A stretch of DNA of 64,000 bases from Ciceribacter lividus (GTDB lineage: Bacteria; Pseudomonadota; Alphaproteobacteria; Rhizobiales; Rhizobiaceae). Within the stretch, counting starts at the first letter, position 1, and each line of letters opens with the position of its first letter. The notes under the pieces are model-generated. The model was not told where the DNA came from. It was given only the letters and a program-made list of their open reading frames with translations, and did no database searches. The stretch covers positions 166,540 to 230,539 of the forward strand of contig NZ_QPIX01000009.1 in NCBI RefSeq assembly GCF_003337715.1. Direction: 5' to 3'. Positions 54,593 to 63,813 of this stretch are shown one piece after another. The position numbers and the translations under genes were made by a program.

Positions 54593-55966
54593 ATGAACAG
54601 CCCGCTCCTGACGAACCGGACCTTCGACGAAATCGCGGTCGGTGACAGCGCCATCGTCGAGCGTACGGTCGAATCCGACGTTACATCAGAAGGCGACCAC
54701 GCCTTTTCGGCGAGGGATTTCGTCCGCGAGGTCATCGCCCGGGCGATCTGGTCCGCGGCCTCTGCGGCGGATGGCGGCCGCCCGCCGGCCGGCGCCACCA
54801 TCTATCTCGGACAGGAACTGAAATTCCACAAACCCGTCGCACCCGGCGACACGATCACCGCAACGGTAAGCGTGATCGAGAAGCGGACGGACAAGCAGAT
54901 CGTCGTCCTCGACACCCGTTGCATGAACCAGAGGGGCGAGGAGGTGCTTTCCGGGCTCGCGACCGTCATCACCCGATTCGAGCGGGTCGAGTGGCCGCAC
55001 GCCGTGCTGCCCTCGCTGATCGCTGCAGCGGCCCAGCATCAGGACCAGTTCGACACGATCGTCGCCGATGCGAAGCGATCGCCACCGTTGAAGGTCGCGG
55101 TCATCCATCCCTGCTCGCCGGAAACGATCCGCGCCGCCGCCGAAATCCGCGACGAAGGGCTGCTCGATCCGGTGCTGGTCGGACCGGAGGCGAAAATCCG
55201 CGCCGCCGCGGCGGAAGCCGGCGTCGCGCTCGACGGCTTCGAGATCGTCTGCGCCGAGCACAGCCATGCGGCGGCCGAACTGGGCGTCGGGCTGGCGGTC
55301 GCGGGCAAGGTCGCCATCCTGATGAAGGGGAGCCTTCACAGCGACGAACTCATGGGCGCCGTCGTCGCGCCCTCGTCCGGGCTTCGCACCGAGCGGAGGA
55401 TCAGCCATGCCTATGTGATGGACGTGCCGGCCTATCCGAAGCTGCTCGTCGTCACGGATGCGGCGATCAACATCGCGCCGACGCTCGAACAAAAGCGCGA
55501 CATCTGCCAGAACGCCGTCGATCTCCTGCACCTCCTCGGCAATCTCGAACCGAGGGTGGCCGTGCTCGCCGCGGTCGAGACCGTCAACGGCAAGATGCCG
55601 GCGACATTGGATGCAGCCGCCCTGACGGTGATGGCGGCGCGCGGCCAGATCACCGGCGCCCGCGTCGACGGGCCGCTCGCCTTCGACAACGCGATCAGCC
55701 TCGACGCTGCCCGCACCAAGGGCATCGTCTCCCCCGTCGCCGGGCAGGCCGACATCCTGCTGGTGCCGGATCTCGAAGCCGGCAATATGCTCGCCAAGCA
55801 GCTCCTCTATTTCGCCGGCGCGGATGCCGCCGGCCTCGTCCTCGGCGCCCGCGTGCCGATCATCCTGACCAGCCGCTCAGACAGCTTAAAGGTGCGGATC
55901 GCCTCGGCGGCTCTCGCCAAGCTGATGGCGGCCCGCCGGTCGGCGCAGGGGCTGCCCTGCCAATGA
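54593..55966 (+). CDS. pta: MaoC-like / phosphate acetyltransferase fusion
   Basis: 457 aa. Residues 1-130 resemble an MaoC hot-dog domain; residues 145-445 are a PTA/PTB domain (LKVAVIHPCSPETIRAAAEI, AVETVNGKMPATLDAA, GADAAGLVLGARVPIILTSR) that moves acetyl between CoA and phosphate. In the MaoC half the usual catalytic segment with its Asp and His is replaced by a shorter stretch (residues 24-52, around SEGDHAFSARDFV). The hydratase reaction is therefore unlikely. The stop overlaps the ackA start as ATGA, matching the acetyl-CoA/acetyl-phosphate/acetate route. Confidence 0.88.
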   Translation: MNSPLLTNRTFDEIAVGDSAIVERTVESDVTSEGDHAFSARDFVREVIARAIWSAASAADGGRPPAGATIYLGQELKFHKPVAPGDTITATVSVIEKRTDKQIVVLDTRCMNQRGEEVLSGLATVITRFERVEWPHAVLPSLIAAAAQHQDQFDTIVADAKRSPPLKVAVIHPCSPETIRAAAEIRDEGLLDPVLVGPEAKIRAAAAEAGVALDGFEIVCAEHSHAAAELGVGLAVAGKVAILMKGSLHSDELMGAVVAPSSGLRTERRISHAYVMDVPAYPKLLVVTDAAINIAPTLEQKRDICQNAVDLLHLLGNLEPRVAVLAAVETVNGKMPATLDAAALTVMAARGQITGARVDGPLAFDNAISLDAARTKGIVSPVAGQADILLVPDLEAGNMLAKQLLYFAGADAAGLVLGARVPIILTSRSDSLKVRIASAALAKLMAARRSAQGLPCQ

Positions 55967-57165
55967 CGGGCAAGCTGCTGCTCACCTTCAACGCCGGCTC
56001 ATCGACGGTGAAGATCGGCCTCTTCCTGCGCGAGGACGGCAAGGCCCGCCGCATCGGCAAGGGCATGATCGACTTCCGCCACAAGCCGCTGACCTTCCAT
56101 CTCGTCGAAGGACCGGAGACCTTCGACGTTCCGCTGGAGGCCGAAGGTGGCGATGTCCTGCACGAGGTGCTCGACGAAACCTTCGGCTGGCTCGCAAACC
56201 ATTTCGACATGGATGCGGTGACGGCGGTCGGTCATCGCGTCGTCCACGGCGGCGACACGTTCCACGGACCCGTCCTGCTCGATGATGCCACGATCGAGGC
56301 AATCGATGCGCTCTCTCCGCTCGCCCCCCTGCACCAGCCGCAGAACGTAAGGCTGATCCGCGCGGTGGCAGACCTCAGACCGGGCCTTCCGCAGACGGCC
56401 TCCTTCGATACCGCCTTCCATGCCGGCCAGGAACCGGTGGTCCGTCGCTTCGCCATTCCCCGGCGCTTCTACGACGACGGAATCAAGCGCTACGGTTTCC
56501 ACGGCCTCTCCTACGCCTTCATCTCCGCCGAGCTTGCCCGCCGCCGGCCCGACCTCGCCGGTGCCCGCACGGTGATTGCCCATCTCGGCAGCGGCGCGAG
56601 CCTCTGCGCCGTCAGCGGGGGCAAGAGCCGCGACAGCTCGATGAGCTTCTCGACGATCGACGGCATCCCGATGGCGACCCGCAGCGGCGCGATCGATCCC
56701 GGTGTCCTCTTCCACCTGATGCGGACGAAGGGCATGAACCGCGAAGAGGTCGAAGACTTGCTCTACCACAAGTCCGGCCTGCTCGGCCTTTCCGGGATCA
56801 GCGCCGACAGCCGGGTCTTGCTCGAAAGCGACCGGCCGGAAGCCCGCGAGGCACTCGACGTCTTCACCTTCCGCATCGCCGGCGAAGTCGCTAGGCTCTC
56901 GGCCTCGATCGGCGGCCTCGACGCGCTCGTCTTTACCGCCGGGATCGGCGAGCACCAGCCGGCGATCCGGCATGCGGTCTGCGACCGGCTCGCCTTCCTC
57001 GGTATCGCGCTCGATGACGGGGCCAACGCCATCAATACGGAAATGGTCAGCGCGCCGGAGAGCCGCACGAAGGTCTTCGTCATCGCGACCGACGAGGAAC
57101 AGGTGATCGCCGATGAGGCGCTTGCGGTTCTCGCGGGTCGGCAGACAAGTCCGGAACTGTCGTAA
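55963..57165 (+). CDS. ackA: Acetate kinase
   Basis: ASKHA-fold kinase, 400 aa, converting acetyl-phosphate and ADP to acetate and ATP, or the reverse. Key motifs are intact: TFNAGSSTVK at the N-terminus, GHRVVHGG, PQTASFDTAFHA, IAHLGSGASLCAV and FTAGIGEHQPAIR. It is translationally coupled to the upstream phosphate acetyltransferase. Its stop is only 6 bp from the convergent ABC ATPase stop, and no terminator is visible in the gap. Confidence 0.96.
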   Translation: MTGKLLLTFNAGSSTVKIGLFLREDGKARRIGKGMIDFRHKPLTFHLVEGPETFDVPLEAEGGDVLHEVLDETFGWLANHFDMDAVTAVGHRVVHGGDTFHGPVLLDDATIEAIDALSPLAPLHQPQNVRLIRAVADLRPGLPQTASFDTAFHAGQEPVVRRFAIPRRFYDDGIKRYGFHGLSYAFISAELARRRPDLAGARTVIAHLGSGASLCAVSGGKSRDSSMSFSTIDGIPMATRSGAIDPGVLFHLMRTKGMNREEVEDLLYHKSGLLGLSGISADSRVLLESDRPEAREALDVFTFRIAGEVARLSASIGGLDALVFTAGIGEHQPAIRHAVCDRLAFLGIALDDGANAINTEMVSAPESRTKVFVIATDEEQVIADEALAVLAGRQTSPELS

Positions 57166-57171
57166 GGGGCA

Positions 57172-57924
57172 CTACGCCTCGCGCCGAAAGCCCTCGCTCG
57201 CCGTCAAGAGCTGGCGGGTGTAATCCGCGCCGATAGCGCGCTGCCTCAGGTCTTCGACCGAAAGCTCTTCGACCACGCCGCCGTCGCGCATCACGGCCAG
57301 CCGCTCGCACATGTGGCTGATGACGGCAAGGTCGTGGCTCACCATCACGAAGGTCAGGTTCCGGTCCCGTCGGGTCTGTTCGAGCAGGTTGAGAATTTCC
57401 GCCTGGATCGAGGCGTCGAGCGCCGAGGTCGGCTCGTCGAGCAATAGCACCTTCGGCTCGACGATTAGCGCGCGGGCGATCGCGACACGCTGCCGCTGGC
57501 CGCCGGAAAGCTGGTGCGAGAAACGGAAGCGAAAGCCGGAACCGAGACCGACCTCGTCGAGCGCCCGGGCGATCCGCGCTTCCGTGTCGGCAAAGTCGTG
57601 GATCGCTAGCGGCTCGAGCAGCAGCCGGTCGACCGTCTGGCGCGGATGCAGCGAGCCGTAAGGATCCTGGAAGACCATCTGGACGGTGCGGTAGAATTCC
57701 GGGTCGCGGCGTTGGCCGGTATAGCGACGACCGTCGACGTCGAGCGAGCCGCCGTCGAAATGGTTGAGGCCGGCGATCGCCCGCAGAAGCGTCGATTTCC
57801 CCGAGCCGGACTCGCCGACGATGCCGAAGGCCTCGCCCGGAGCGACATCAATGCTGACGCCGGCGAGCGCCCGATAGCCGTCGAAGGTGACGGTCATGTC
57901 CTTGATCGACAGTGCAGCGGTCAT
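57172..57924 (-). CDS. Dipeptide ABC transporter ATP-binding protein, DppF type
   Basis: 250 aa ATPase, last gene of the leftward importer operon. Walker A is GESGSGKST near residue 38, the signature LSGGQRQRVAIARAL, Walker B VLLLDEPTSALD and switch MVSHDLAV. It is shorter than most DppF proteins, whose zinc-binding or oligopeptide tail is reduced here to TRQLLTASEGFRREA. The start (57924) overlaps the preceding gene's stop by ATGA. Confidence 0.9.
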   Translation of the reverse strand: MTAALSIKDMTVTFDGYRALAGVSIDVAPGEAFGIVGESGSGKSTLLRAIAGLNHFDGGSLDVDGRRYTGQRRDPEFYRTVQMVFQDPYGSLHPRQTVDRLLLEPLAIHDFADTEARIARALDEVGLGSGFRFRFSHQLSGGQRQRVAIARALIVEPKVLLLDEPTSALDASIQAEILNLLEQTRRDRNLTFVMVSHDLAVISHMCERLAVMRDGGVVEELSVEDLRQRAIGADYTRQLLTASEGFRREA

Positions 57925-58754
57925 AGCGCCCACTCCGCCTTGCGCTCGAGGATCGGCAGCGGATGCCGGTCGCGGTCGAGCTGCGGCAGGCAGTTGAGCA
58001 ACCCCCGCGTATAGGGATGCTGCGCCTCGGAGAGCCGCGAGGCCTGCAGCTCCTCGACCACCCGCCCCGCATACATGACGACCACGCGGTCGCAGAAAGA
58101 CGAAACCAACCGCAGGTCGTGCGAGATGAAGATCAGCCCCATGCCGCGCTCGGAGACCAGCTTGTCGAGGATTTCCAGCACGTCGAGCTGGACCGTCACG
58201 TCGAGCGCCGAGGTGGGCTCGTCGGCGATCAAGAGTTCCGGGCCACAGACGAGCATCATGGCGATCATCGCCCGCTGACCCATGCCGCCGGAAATCTCGT
58301 GCGGGTAGAGATCGAAGACGCGGCTCGGATCGTGGATCTGCACAGCCTCCAGCATCGCGAGCGCCCGATCGCGTGCCTCGGCCTTCGAAACCGGTTCGTG
58401 TGTCCGCAAGGTCTCGACGATCTGACGGCCGATCGTCATCACGGGGTTCAGCGAATATTTCGGATCCTGCAGGATCATCGCGATCTTCTTGCCGCGAAGC
58501 GCCCGCCGTTGCCGCGACGGCACCGAAAGAAGGTCCATGTCGCCGAAGCGCAGCCGCTCGGCCGAGAGCCGAGCGTGCCGGGGCGTCAGCCCCATGATCG
58601 CGCGACCGGTCTGCGATTTGCCCGACCCGGATTCGCCGACGATGCCGAGACGCTCCTTGCCGAGCGAGAAGCTCACCCCGCGCACCGCCTCCACGAGACC
58701 ATTGCGCGTCGGATAGCCGACCTTCAGGTCGCGGATTTCGAGAAGCGGCGTCAT
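57921..58754 (-). CDS. Dipeptide ABC transporter ATP-binding protein, DppD type
   Basis: 277 aa ATPase with Walker [11 protein letters not shown] near residue 40, signature ISGGMGQRAMIAMML, Walker [13 protein letters not shown] and the C-terminal oligopeptide motif AQHPYTRGLLNCLP. It overlaps both neighbours by ATGA, so all three cytoplasmic-facing genes are coupled. Its partner ATPase is the gene at 57172. Confidence 0.92.
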   Translation of the reverse strand: MTPLLEIRDLKVGYPTRNGLVEAVRGVSFSLGKERLGIVGESGSGKSQTGRAIMGLTPRHARLSAERLRFGDMDLLSVPSRQRRALRGKKIAMILQDPKYSLNPVMTIGRQIVETLRTHEPVSKAEARDRALAMLEAVQIHDPSRVFDLYPHEISGGMGQRAMIAMMLVCGPELLIADEPTSALDVTVQLDVLEILDKLVSERGMGLIFISHDLRLVSSFCDRVVVMYAGRVVEELQASRLSEAQHPYTRGLLNCLPQLDRDRHPLPILERKAEWAL

Positions 58755-59683
58755 TGGCCGGCCTCTCTCGGGTCGAGCGCATCGCGCAGCCCGTCACCGA
58801 GCAGGTTGAAGCCTAGGCTGACGATGAGGATCGCGGCACCCGGCATGGCCGCGACCCACCACTGGTCGAGGATGAAGCGCCGCCCGGAGGCGATCATCGC
58901 CCCCCATTCGGGGAGCGGTGGTTGCGCTCCGAGGCCGAGGAAGCCGAGGCCCGCGGCCGTCAGGATGATCCCGGCCATGTCGAGCGTCACGCGCACGATG
59001 AGCGAGGAGAGACAGAGCGGCATGATGTGCAGGGTGACGATGCGCGCCGGGGAGGCCCCCATCAGCCGCACTGCGGAAATATAGTCGGAATTCCGGAACG
59101 TCATGGTCTCCGCCCGCGCGATGCGGGCATAGGGCGGCCAGGAGGTGATGGCGATCGCCAGAACCGCATTCTCGATCCCCGGCCCGAGAGCCGAAACCAG
59201 CGCCAGCGCCAGGACGAGCTTCGGGAAGGCGAGGAAGATGTCGGTGATCCGCATCAGCACCCCATCGACGAAGCCGCCCGCATAGCCGGAAATCGTGCCG
59301 ACGAGAAGGCCGACCGGCGCGGCGATGACCGCCACGAGCACGACGACGAAGAGCGTGAGCCGCGAGCCGTAGATGAGACGCGAGAGAATGTCCCGCCCCT
59401 GGTCGTCGGTACCGAGCAGATAGCCGGCCGAGCCCGGCGGCAGAAGACGCGCACCGCGCAAATCGCCCTGCACCGGCGAATGCGGCGCAAGCACGTCCGC
59501 AAAGGCCGCGACGAACAAGAGGCCGAAGAGGATCAGGAGACCCGCCACCGCAAGCCGGTTCTCGGCGAAGCGGCTCCAGATCACGTAAAGGCGGCCGAGC
59601 CGTGCCTGCCGGCGCGATTGCGGCCTGTCGGAAAGCAGCCATTCGCGGAGCGTCGGCTTGATGATCGCGTCGTTCGTATTCAT
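58751..59683 (-). CDS. Dipeptide ABC transporter permease, DppC type
   Basis: 310 aa inner-membrane permease. It has the N-terminal cytosolic tail (MNTNDAIIKPTLREWLLSDR), DppC motif LGTDDQGRDILSRLIYGSRL and EAA loop DYISAVRLMGASPARIVTLH. The start is the ATG at 59683, overlapping the upstream gene by four bases (ATGA); the longer frame to 60115 is a shadow of the DppB gene. Confidence 0.92.
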   Translation of the reverse strand: MNTNDAIIKPTLREWLLSDRPQSRRQARLGRLYVIWSRFAENRLAVAGLLILFGLLFVAAFADVLAPHSPVQGDLRGARLLPPGSAGYLLGTDDQGRDILSRLIYGSRLTLFVVVLVAVIAAPVGLLVGTISGYAGGFVDGVLMRITDIFLAFPKLVLALALVSALGPGIENAVLAIAITSWPPYARIARAETMTFRNSDYISAVRLMGASPARIVTLHIMPLCLSSLIVRVTLDMAGIILTAAGLGFLGLGAQPPLPEWGAMIASGRRFILDQWWVAAMPGAAILIVSLGFNLLGDGLRDALDPREAGQ

Positions 59684-60747
59684 CGGCTGCGGGTCCTCGG
59701 ATCGAGCACGTGGTAGAGAACGTCTGACAGGACGTTGATCCCGATGAAGACGGAGCCGATGACGATCGTGCCGCCCAGCACCGCGTTCATGTCGGCGTTC
59801 TGCAGCGAGTTGGTGATGTAGAGGCCGAGCCCGGGCCAGGAGAAGATCGTCTCCGTGAGCACGGAGCCTTCGAGCAGCCCCGCATAGGAAAGCGCGATCA
59901 CGGTGATCAGCGGCACGGCGGCATTGCGCAGCGCATGGAACCAGATGATGCGGGTCTCCGAGAGGCCCTTCGCCCGCGCCGCGACGACATATTCCTGGGA
60001 GAGCTCGTTCAGCATGAAGCTGCGGGTCATACGGCTGATGTAGGCGAGGGAGAAATAGCCGAGCAGCGCACCGGGCAGGATGATGTGGCGGAAGAGATCC
60101 CACAGCACGTCCCATTGCCGCTGCATCGCCGCATCGAGGAGGAAGAAGCCGGTGACCGGCGTGAAGCTGTATTCGTAGACAATGTCAACCCGGCCCGGAT
60201 ACGCCACCCAGCCGAGCTTCGCGTAGAAGAGAACGAGCGCCAGCAGCCCCAGCCAGAAGATCGGCACGGAATAGCCGACAAGGCCGATGACGCGGACGAT
60301 CTGGTCGGCGATCGATCCGCGCCGGACGGCGGCGAGCACGCCGAGCGGCACGCCGAGCACGGCACCGATGATGGTGCCGACGGTCGCAAGCTCGATGGTC
60401 GCAGGAAAGACGCGGGCGATGTCGGTCATCACCGGATTGGTGGTGAGCACCGACGTGCCGAAATCGCCCGTCACGGCCTGCCGGACATAGATGACGAACT
60501 GCTGGTAGAGCGGCAGGTTGAGCCCGAGCTCCTCGCGCACACGCTCCACCACATGGGCCGGCGCCCGATCACCGACGATGGCGAGCGCCGGATCGATCGG
60601 CACGACGCGGCCGATGAAGAAGGTGACGGCGAGAAGACCGAGGAAGGTCGTCGCGACCGTCAGCACGAACTTCATGAATGACAGGGCAAGGTCCGAGGCG
60701 CCTGCCCTTGCACGCCGCGCCTCGGTTCTGTTCTCCACTGCGGTCAA
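59680..60747 (-). CDS. Dipeptide ABC transporter permease, DppB type
   Basis: 355 aa from a TTG at 60747, six bases after the binding-protein gene; GTG (60738) is a close alternative, and an ATG before KFVLTVATTF is also possible. The family N-terminal helix is FVLTVATTFLGLLAVTFFIG, and the EAA loop YVVAARAKGLSETRIIWFHA sits near residue 250. It ends overlapping the dppC-type gene (ATGA). Confidence 0.9.
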   Translation of the reverse strand: MTAVENRTEARRARAGASDLALSFMKFVLTVATTFLGLLAVTFFIGRVVPIDPALAIVGDRAPAHVVERVREELGLNLPLYQQFVIYVRQAVTGDFGTSVLTTNPVMTDIARVFPATIELATVGTIIGAVLGVPLGVLAAVRRGSIADQIVRVIGLVGYSVPIFWLGLLALVLFYAKLGWVAYPGRVDIVYEYSFTPVTGFFLLDAAMQRQWDVLWDLFRHIILPGALLGYFSLAYISRMTRSFMLNELSQEYVVAARAKGLSETRIIWFHALRNAAVPLITVIALSYAGLLEGSVLTETIFSWPGLGLYITNSLQNADMNAVLGGTIVIGSVFIGINVLSDVLYHVLDPRTRSR

Positions 60748-60753
60748 GGCCGT

Positions 60754-62394
60754 TTATTCCTTGGAGATCGTGTAGACGAAGTTGGTGTCGAAGCTCGGGC
60801 CGAGCTTGAAACCCTTCAGCTTGTCGGAATAGCCGGCGACCTCGATCTGCTGGAAGAGCATCACGAACGGACCGCGGGCGAGAACTTCCTTCTGCAACTC
60901 CTCATAGACGGCGGCACGCTTGGCGGAATCCTTCTCGAGGAGAGCGGCCTGCGTCTTGGTCGACAGGTCCTTCGGATCCCACGCATTGCGCCACGCCAGC
61001 GTCTTGTTCGTGCCTGCGTCGGAGTTGTCCGGGTTGAAGGTGAAGGTTTCGGCGTTCGAGTTCGGATCGAAATAGTCCGAACCCCACTGACCGATATAGA
61101 TGTCGTGCTGACGGGCACGATACTTGGTCAGCGTCTGCTTGCCGTCGCCGGGGATGATCTCGAGCTTGATGCCGGCCTGCGCCAGCGTCTGCTGGACGTT
61201 TTCGGCAATCCCGGTCACCGGCTGGTTGTTGCGGACATCCATGGTGACGGTGAAGCCATTCGGCACTCCGGCCTTGGCGAGCAGTTCCTTGGCCTTCGCG
61301 ACGTCGAGCGTGTAGGGCTTGTCGTCCAGCGCGCCGAGCTGGCCGGCAGGCAGGAAGGTCTGGTGGATCTGGCCGATCCCCTTGATGAGGGTCTCGCCGA
61401 TCGCATCGTAGTCGACGAGGTACTTGAAGGCCTCGACAACCTCGGGCTTTGCCAGCGTCTCGTTCTTCTGGTTAAGGCTGAAGTAATAGAGCGTGCCCTT
61501 CGGTGCCGACGTGGTGGCAATGCCTCCCTTCTTCGACACCGCCTCGAGGTCACCCGGTTCGAGGTTTCGGGCAATGTCGATATCACCGTTTTCGAGCGCC
61601 AGGCGCTGGCCGGCGCTTTCCTTCATGTGGCGGTAGATGACGCGGGCAAGCGGCGGCTTCTCGCCGAAATAGTTGTCGTTGCGCTCCAGCACGACGACTT
61701 CGTTGGCACGCCATTCGCGGATCTTGAACGCGCCGGAGCCGGCGTAGCCGGTCTTCAGGAACTCGTTGCCGAAATCGGTATCGTACTTGTACTCGTCCGT
61801 CGGCGTCATCGCCTTGGCGTGTTCCATGACCACCTTCTTGTCGACGACGGATGCGACGGTGGAGGTCAGCACGTTGAGAACGAAGCTCGGCGCGTAGGCC
61901 TTGTCGACGATCAGCACGAAGGTGGTTTCGTCGGCGGCCTTCGCTTTTTCCGCGACGTTGTCGCCGGTAAGCCCGAACTGGGTCAGCAGGAAGGCGGGCG
62001 ACTTGTCGAGCTTGACGGCCCGCTCGAAGGAGAAGGCGACGTCTTCCGCGGTGACCGGATTGCCGGAGGCGAACTTCAGCCCCGGCTTCAGCTTGAACGT
62101 ATAGATGAGGCCGTCGTCTGAAATCGTCCAGCTGTCGGCGAGTTCGCCCACGACCTTGGAGGTGTCATTGAGATCGAGGCTGACCAGCTTGCTGTAGCTG
62201 TTGGCGGTGACTTCCGCGGTCGAAATCTCGAAGGCTTCGCCCGGATCGAGCGTGATGATGTCGTCGATGGCCCAGCCCTCGACCAGCGTATCCGCCGGGG
62301 TCGCAGCGAAAGCCTGCGGCACACCTGCCAGAAGTAGGGCGAGAGCGGCAGTGGTCGTCATTATATGCATGCGCTTGTTCAGCATTCCGGACAT
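60754..62394 (-). CDS. Dipeptide ABC transporter substrate-binding protein, DppA type
   Basis: Periplasmic family-5 solute-binding protein, 546 aa. The signal peptide is residues 1-31 (MTTTAALALLLAGVPQAFAA, cleavage near residue 31), with WAIDDIITLDPGEAFE at the start of the mature chain and VTAEDVAFSFERAV typical of the fold. The ATG at 62394 has AGGGGAACAG. It follows the dipeptidase gene by 45 bp and precedes the permeases by 6 bp, with no repeat or hairpin between, unlike the other two importers here. Confidence 0.93.
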   Translation of the reverse strand: MSGMLNKRMHIMTTTAALALLLAGVPQAFAATPADTLVEGWAIDDIITLDPGEAFEISTAEVTANSYSKLVSLDLNDTSKVVGELADSWTISDDGLIYTFKLKPGLKFASGNPVTAEDVAFSFERAVKLDKSPAFLLTQFGLTGDNVAEKAKAADETTFVLIVDKAYAPSFVLNVLTSTVASVVDKKVVMEHAKAMTPTDEYKYDTDFGNEFLKTGYAGSGAFKIREWRANEVVVLERNDNYFGEKPPLARVIYRHMKESAGQRLALENGDIDIARNLEPGDLEAVSKKGGIATTSAPKGTLYYFSLNQKNETLAKPEVVEAFKYLVDYDAIGETLIKGIGQIHQTFLPAGQLGALDDKPYTLDVAKAKELLAKAGVPNGFTVTMDVRNNQPVTGIAENVQQTLAQAGIKLEIIPGDGKQTLTKYRARQHDIYIGQWGSDYFDPNSNAETFTFNPDNSDAGTNKTLAWRNAWDPKDLSTKTQAALLEKDSAKRAAVYEELQKEVLARGPFVMLFQQIEVAGYSDKLKGFKLGPSFDTNFVYTISKE

Positions 62395-62439
62395 GTCTGT
62401 TCCCCTGTTTTCTGTGCTTTGCCTATCAGGGCTTCCCAC

Positions 62440-63492
62440 CTATTCGTGCCAGGCGGAAGCCAATACTCTCAACCAGTTCTCCCGGCATATCTTCGCCAAT
62501 TCCTCGTCACCGTAACCGGCGCCTTTCAGAGCCGCAACGAGTTTCTGGGTGCCGCCTGCATCGCCGATTTCAGCCGGAATCGTCGCACCGTCGTAATCCG
62601 ATCCGAGAGCGACACAGTCGATGCCCATTCGCTCGACGAGATAGTCGACGTGCCGCACCATATCGGAAAGCGGCGTCTCGGCATCGTCCCGCCCGTCGGA
62701 CCGCAACATCGTGACGGCGTAGTTCAGCCCGACGAGGCCTCGGCTCTCCTTGATCGCATCGAGCTGGCGGTCGGTGAGATTGCGGGCGACCGGCGTCAGC
62801 GCATGGGCGTTGGAATGGCTGGCGACGAGCGGCTGGTCGGTCGTCTTCGCGACGTCCCAGAAACCTTGCTCGGTGATGTGAGCAAGGTCGATCAGGATGC
62901 CGAGGCGATTGCAGGTGCGCACGAGCTCGAAACCGGCGTCTGTAAGACCCGGGCCGGTGTCCGGCGACATCGGATAGGCGAAGGGCACACCGTGGCCGAA
63001 GATGTTGTTCCGGCTCCAAACGGGCCCGAGCGAGCGCAGCCCCGCCGCGTAAAAGACGTCGAGGGCGGCAAGATCCTCGCTGATCGCCTCGCAACCCTCC
63101 ATGTGCATGACGGCGGCGAAGACCCCGGCGTCGAGGGCAGCACGGATCTCCGCCGTCGAGCGACAGAGCCGCCAGGCGCCGGCGCGATCGAGATTGACGG
63201 CAATCGAGGCCATGGCGAGCGCCACGTCAAGCGAGGGTGCCCGCTCCAGCGGTTCTGCGAGCGGCGTCGCATAATGCCCGTTGGCGTCCGGCGCCTTCAG
63301 CGCGAAATCGGCCGTGTTCGGAATGTAGATCGCGCACAGACCGCCGGCGAGGCCACCGACTTTCGCGCGCGGCCCGTCGATATGCCCGTGGCTGGTCCCG
63401 CCGACGAATTCCGCGATTGGGTCCGTTCCGGCCGCCTTAGCCCTCCAGAGCCGCAGGAGGACATCATTGTGACCGTCGAACACCAGTTCCAT
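62440..63492 (-). CDS. Membrane dipeptidase family (M19) zinc enzyme
   Basis: Renal-dipeptidase-type amidohydrolase, 350 aa, no signal peptide. The metal ligands are intact: HxD in FDGHNDVLL (H8, D10), Glu in HMEGCEAI (E132), and two His in IDLAHITEQ (H205) and VASHSNAHA (H226). Members cleave dipeptides including D-containing ones; placed first in the operon with a dipeptide importer, it should hydrolyse what the importer delivers. The start at 63492 (MELVFDGHND) is where the family begins; the long frame upstream is not supported. Confidence 0.92.
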   Translation of the reverse strand: MELVFDGHNDVLLRLWRAKAAGTDPIAEFVGGTSHGHIDGPRAKVGGLAGGLCAIYIPNTADFALKAPDANGHYATPLAEPLERAPSLDVALAMASIAVNLDRAGAWRLCRSTAEIRAALDAGVFAAVMHMEGCEAISEDLAALDVFYAAGLRSLGPVWSRNNIFGHGVPFAYPMSPDTGPGLTDAGFELVRTCNRLGILIDLAHITEQGFWDVAKTTDQPLVASHSNAHALTPVARNLTDRQLDAIKESRGLVGLNYAVTMLRSDGRDDAETPLSDMVRHVDYLVERMGIDCVALGSDYDGATIPAEIGDAGGTQKLVAALKGAGYGDEELAKICRENWLRVLASAWHE

Positions 63493-63813
63493 GAAGCGAA
63501 ATTCCCATTGGAAAGCAAAGCGATGGATTAGCGGTCGCGCGGATGGCAACCGCCTGCCGCCGGAGCACGACAGCACTCTCCGGCGCGTTGGTCCGGATCG
63601 TAGGGCCAAATCCGGCGACGGTTCAAGCCCCAAAATCACTATCAGAACAGATGGGTTCTTCACCGCATCGTTCGGCTTTGAACTTTGCGGCACAGGTGTC
63701 TCCCGCAAAGCCCAGCGAGCCCCATGAAACGTACCGCAGGGCCCCTTCCCGGTCTTGACGGACGAAGCATCAGGTGGTCTGACAATGCCACACCAACCAT
63801 GGGGATCTCGACA
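63493..63813. other. Intergenic region between dipeptidase and SDR genes
   Basis: 321 bp between divergent starts. Short frames here have no family similarity. Near the right end GGTGG and CCACACC (63773-63794) form a weak inverted pattern before the SDR gene that recalls GntR-type sites. Promoters for the dipeptide operon (left) and the SDR (right) should both lie here. Confidence 0.5.
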
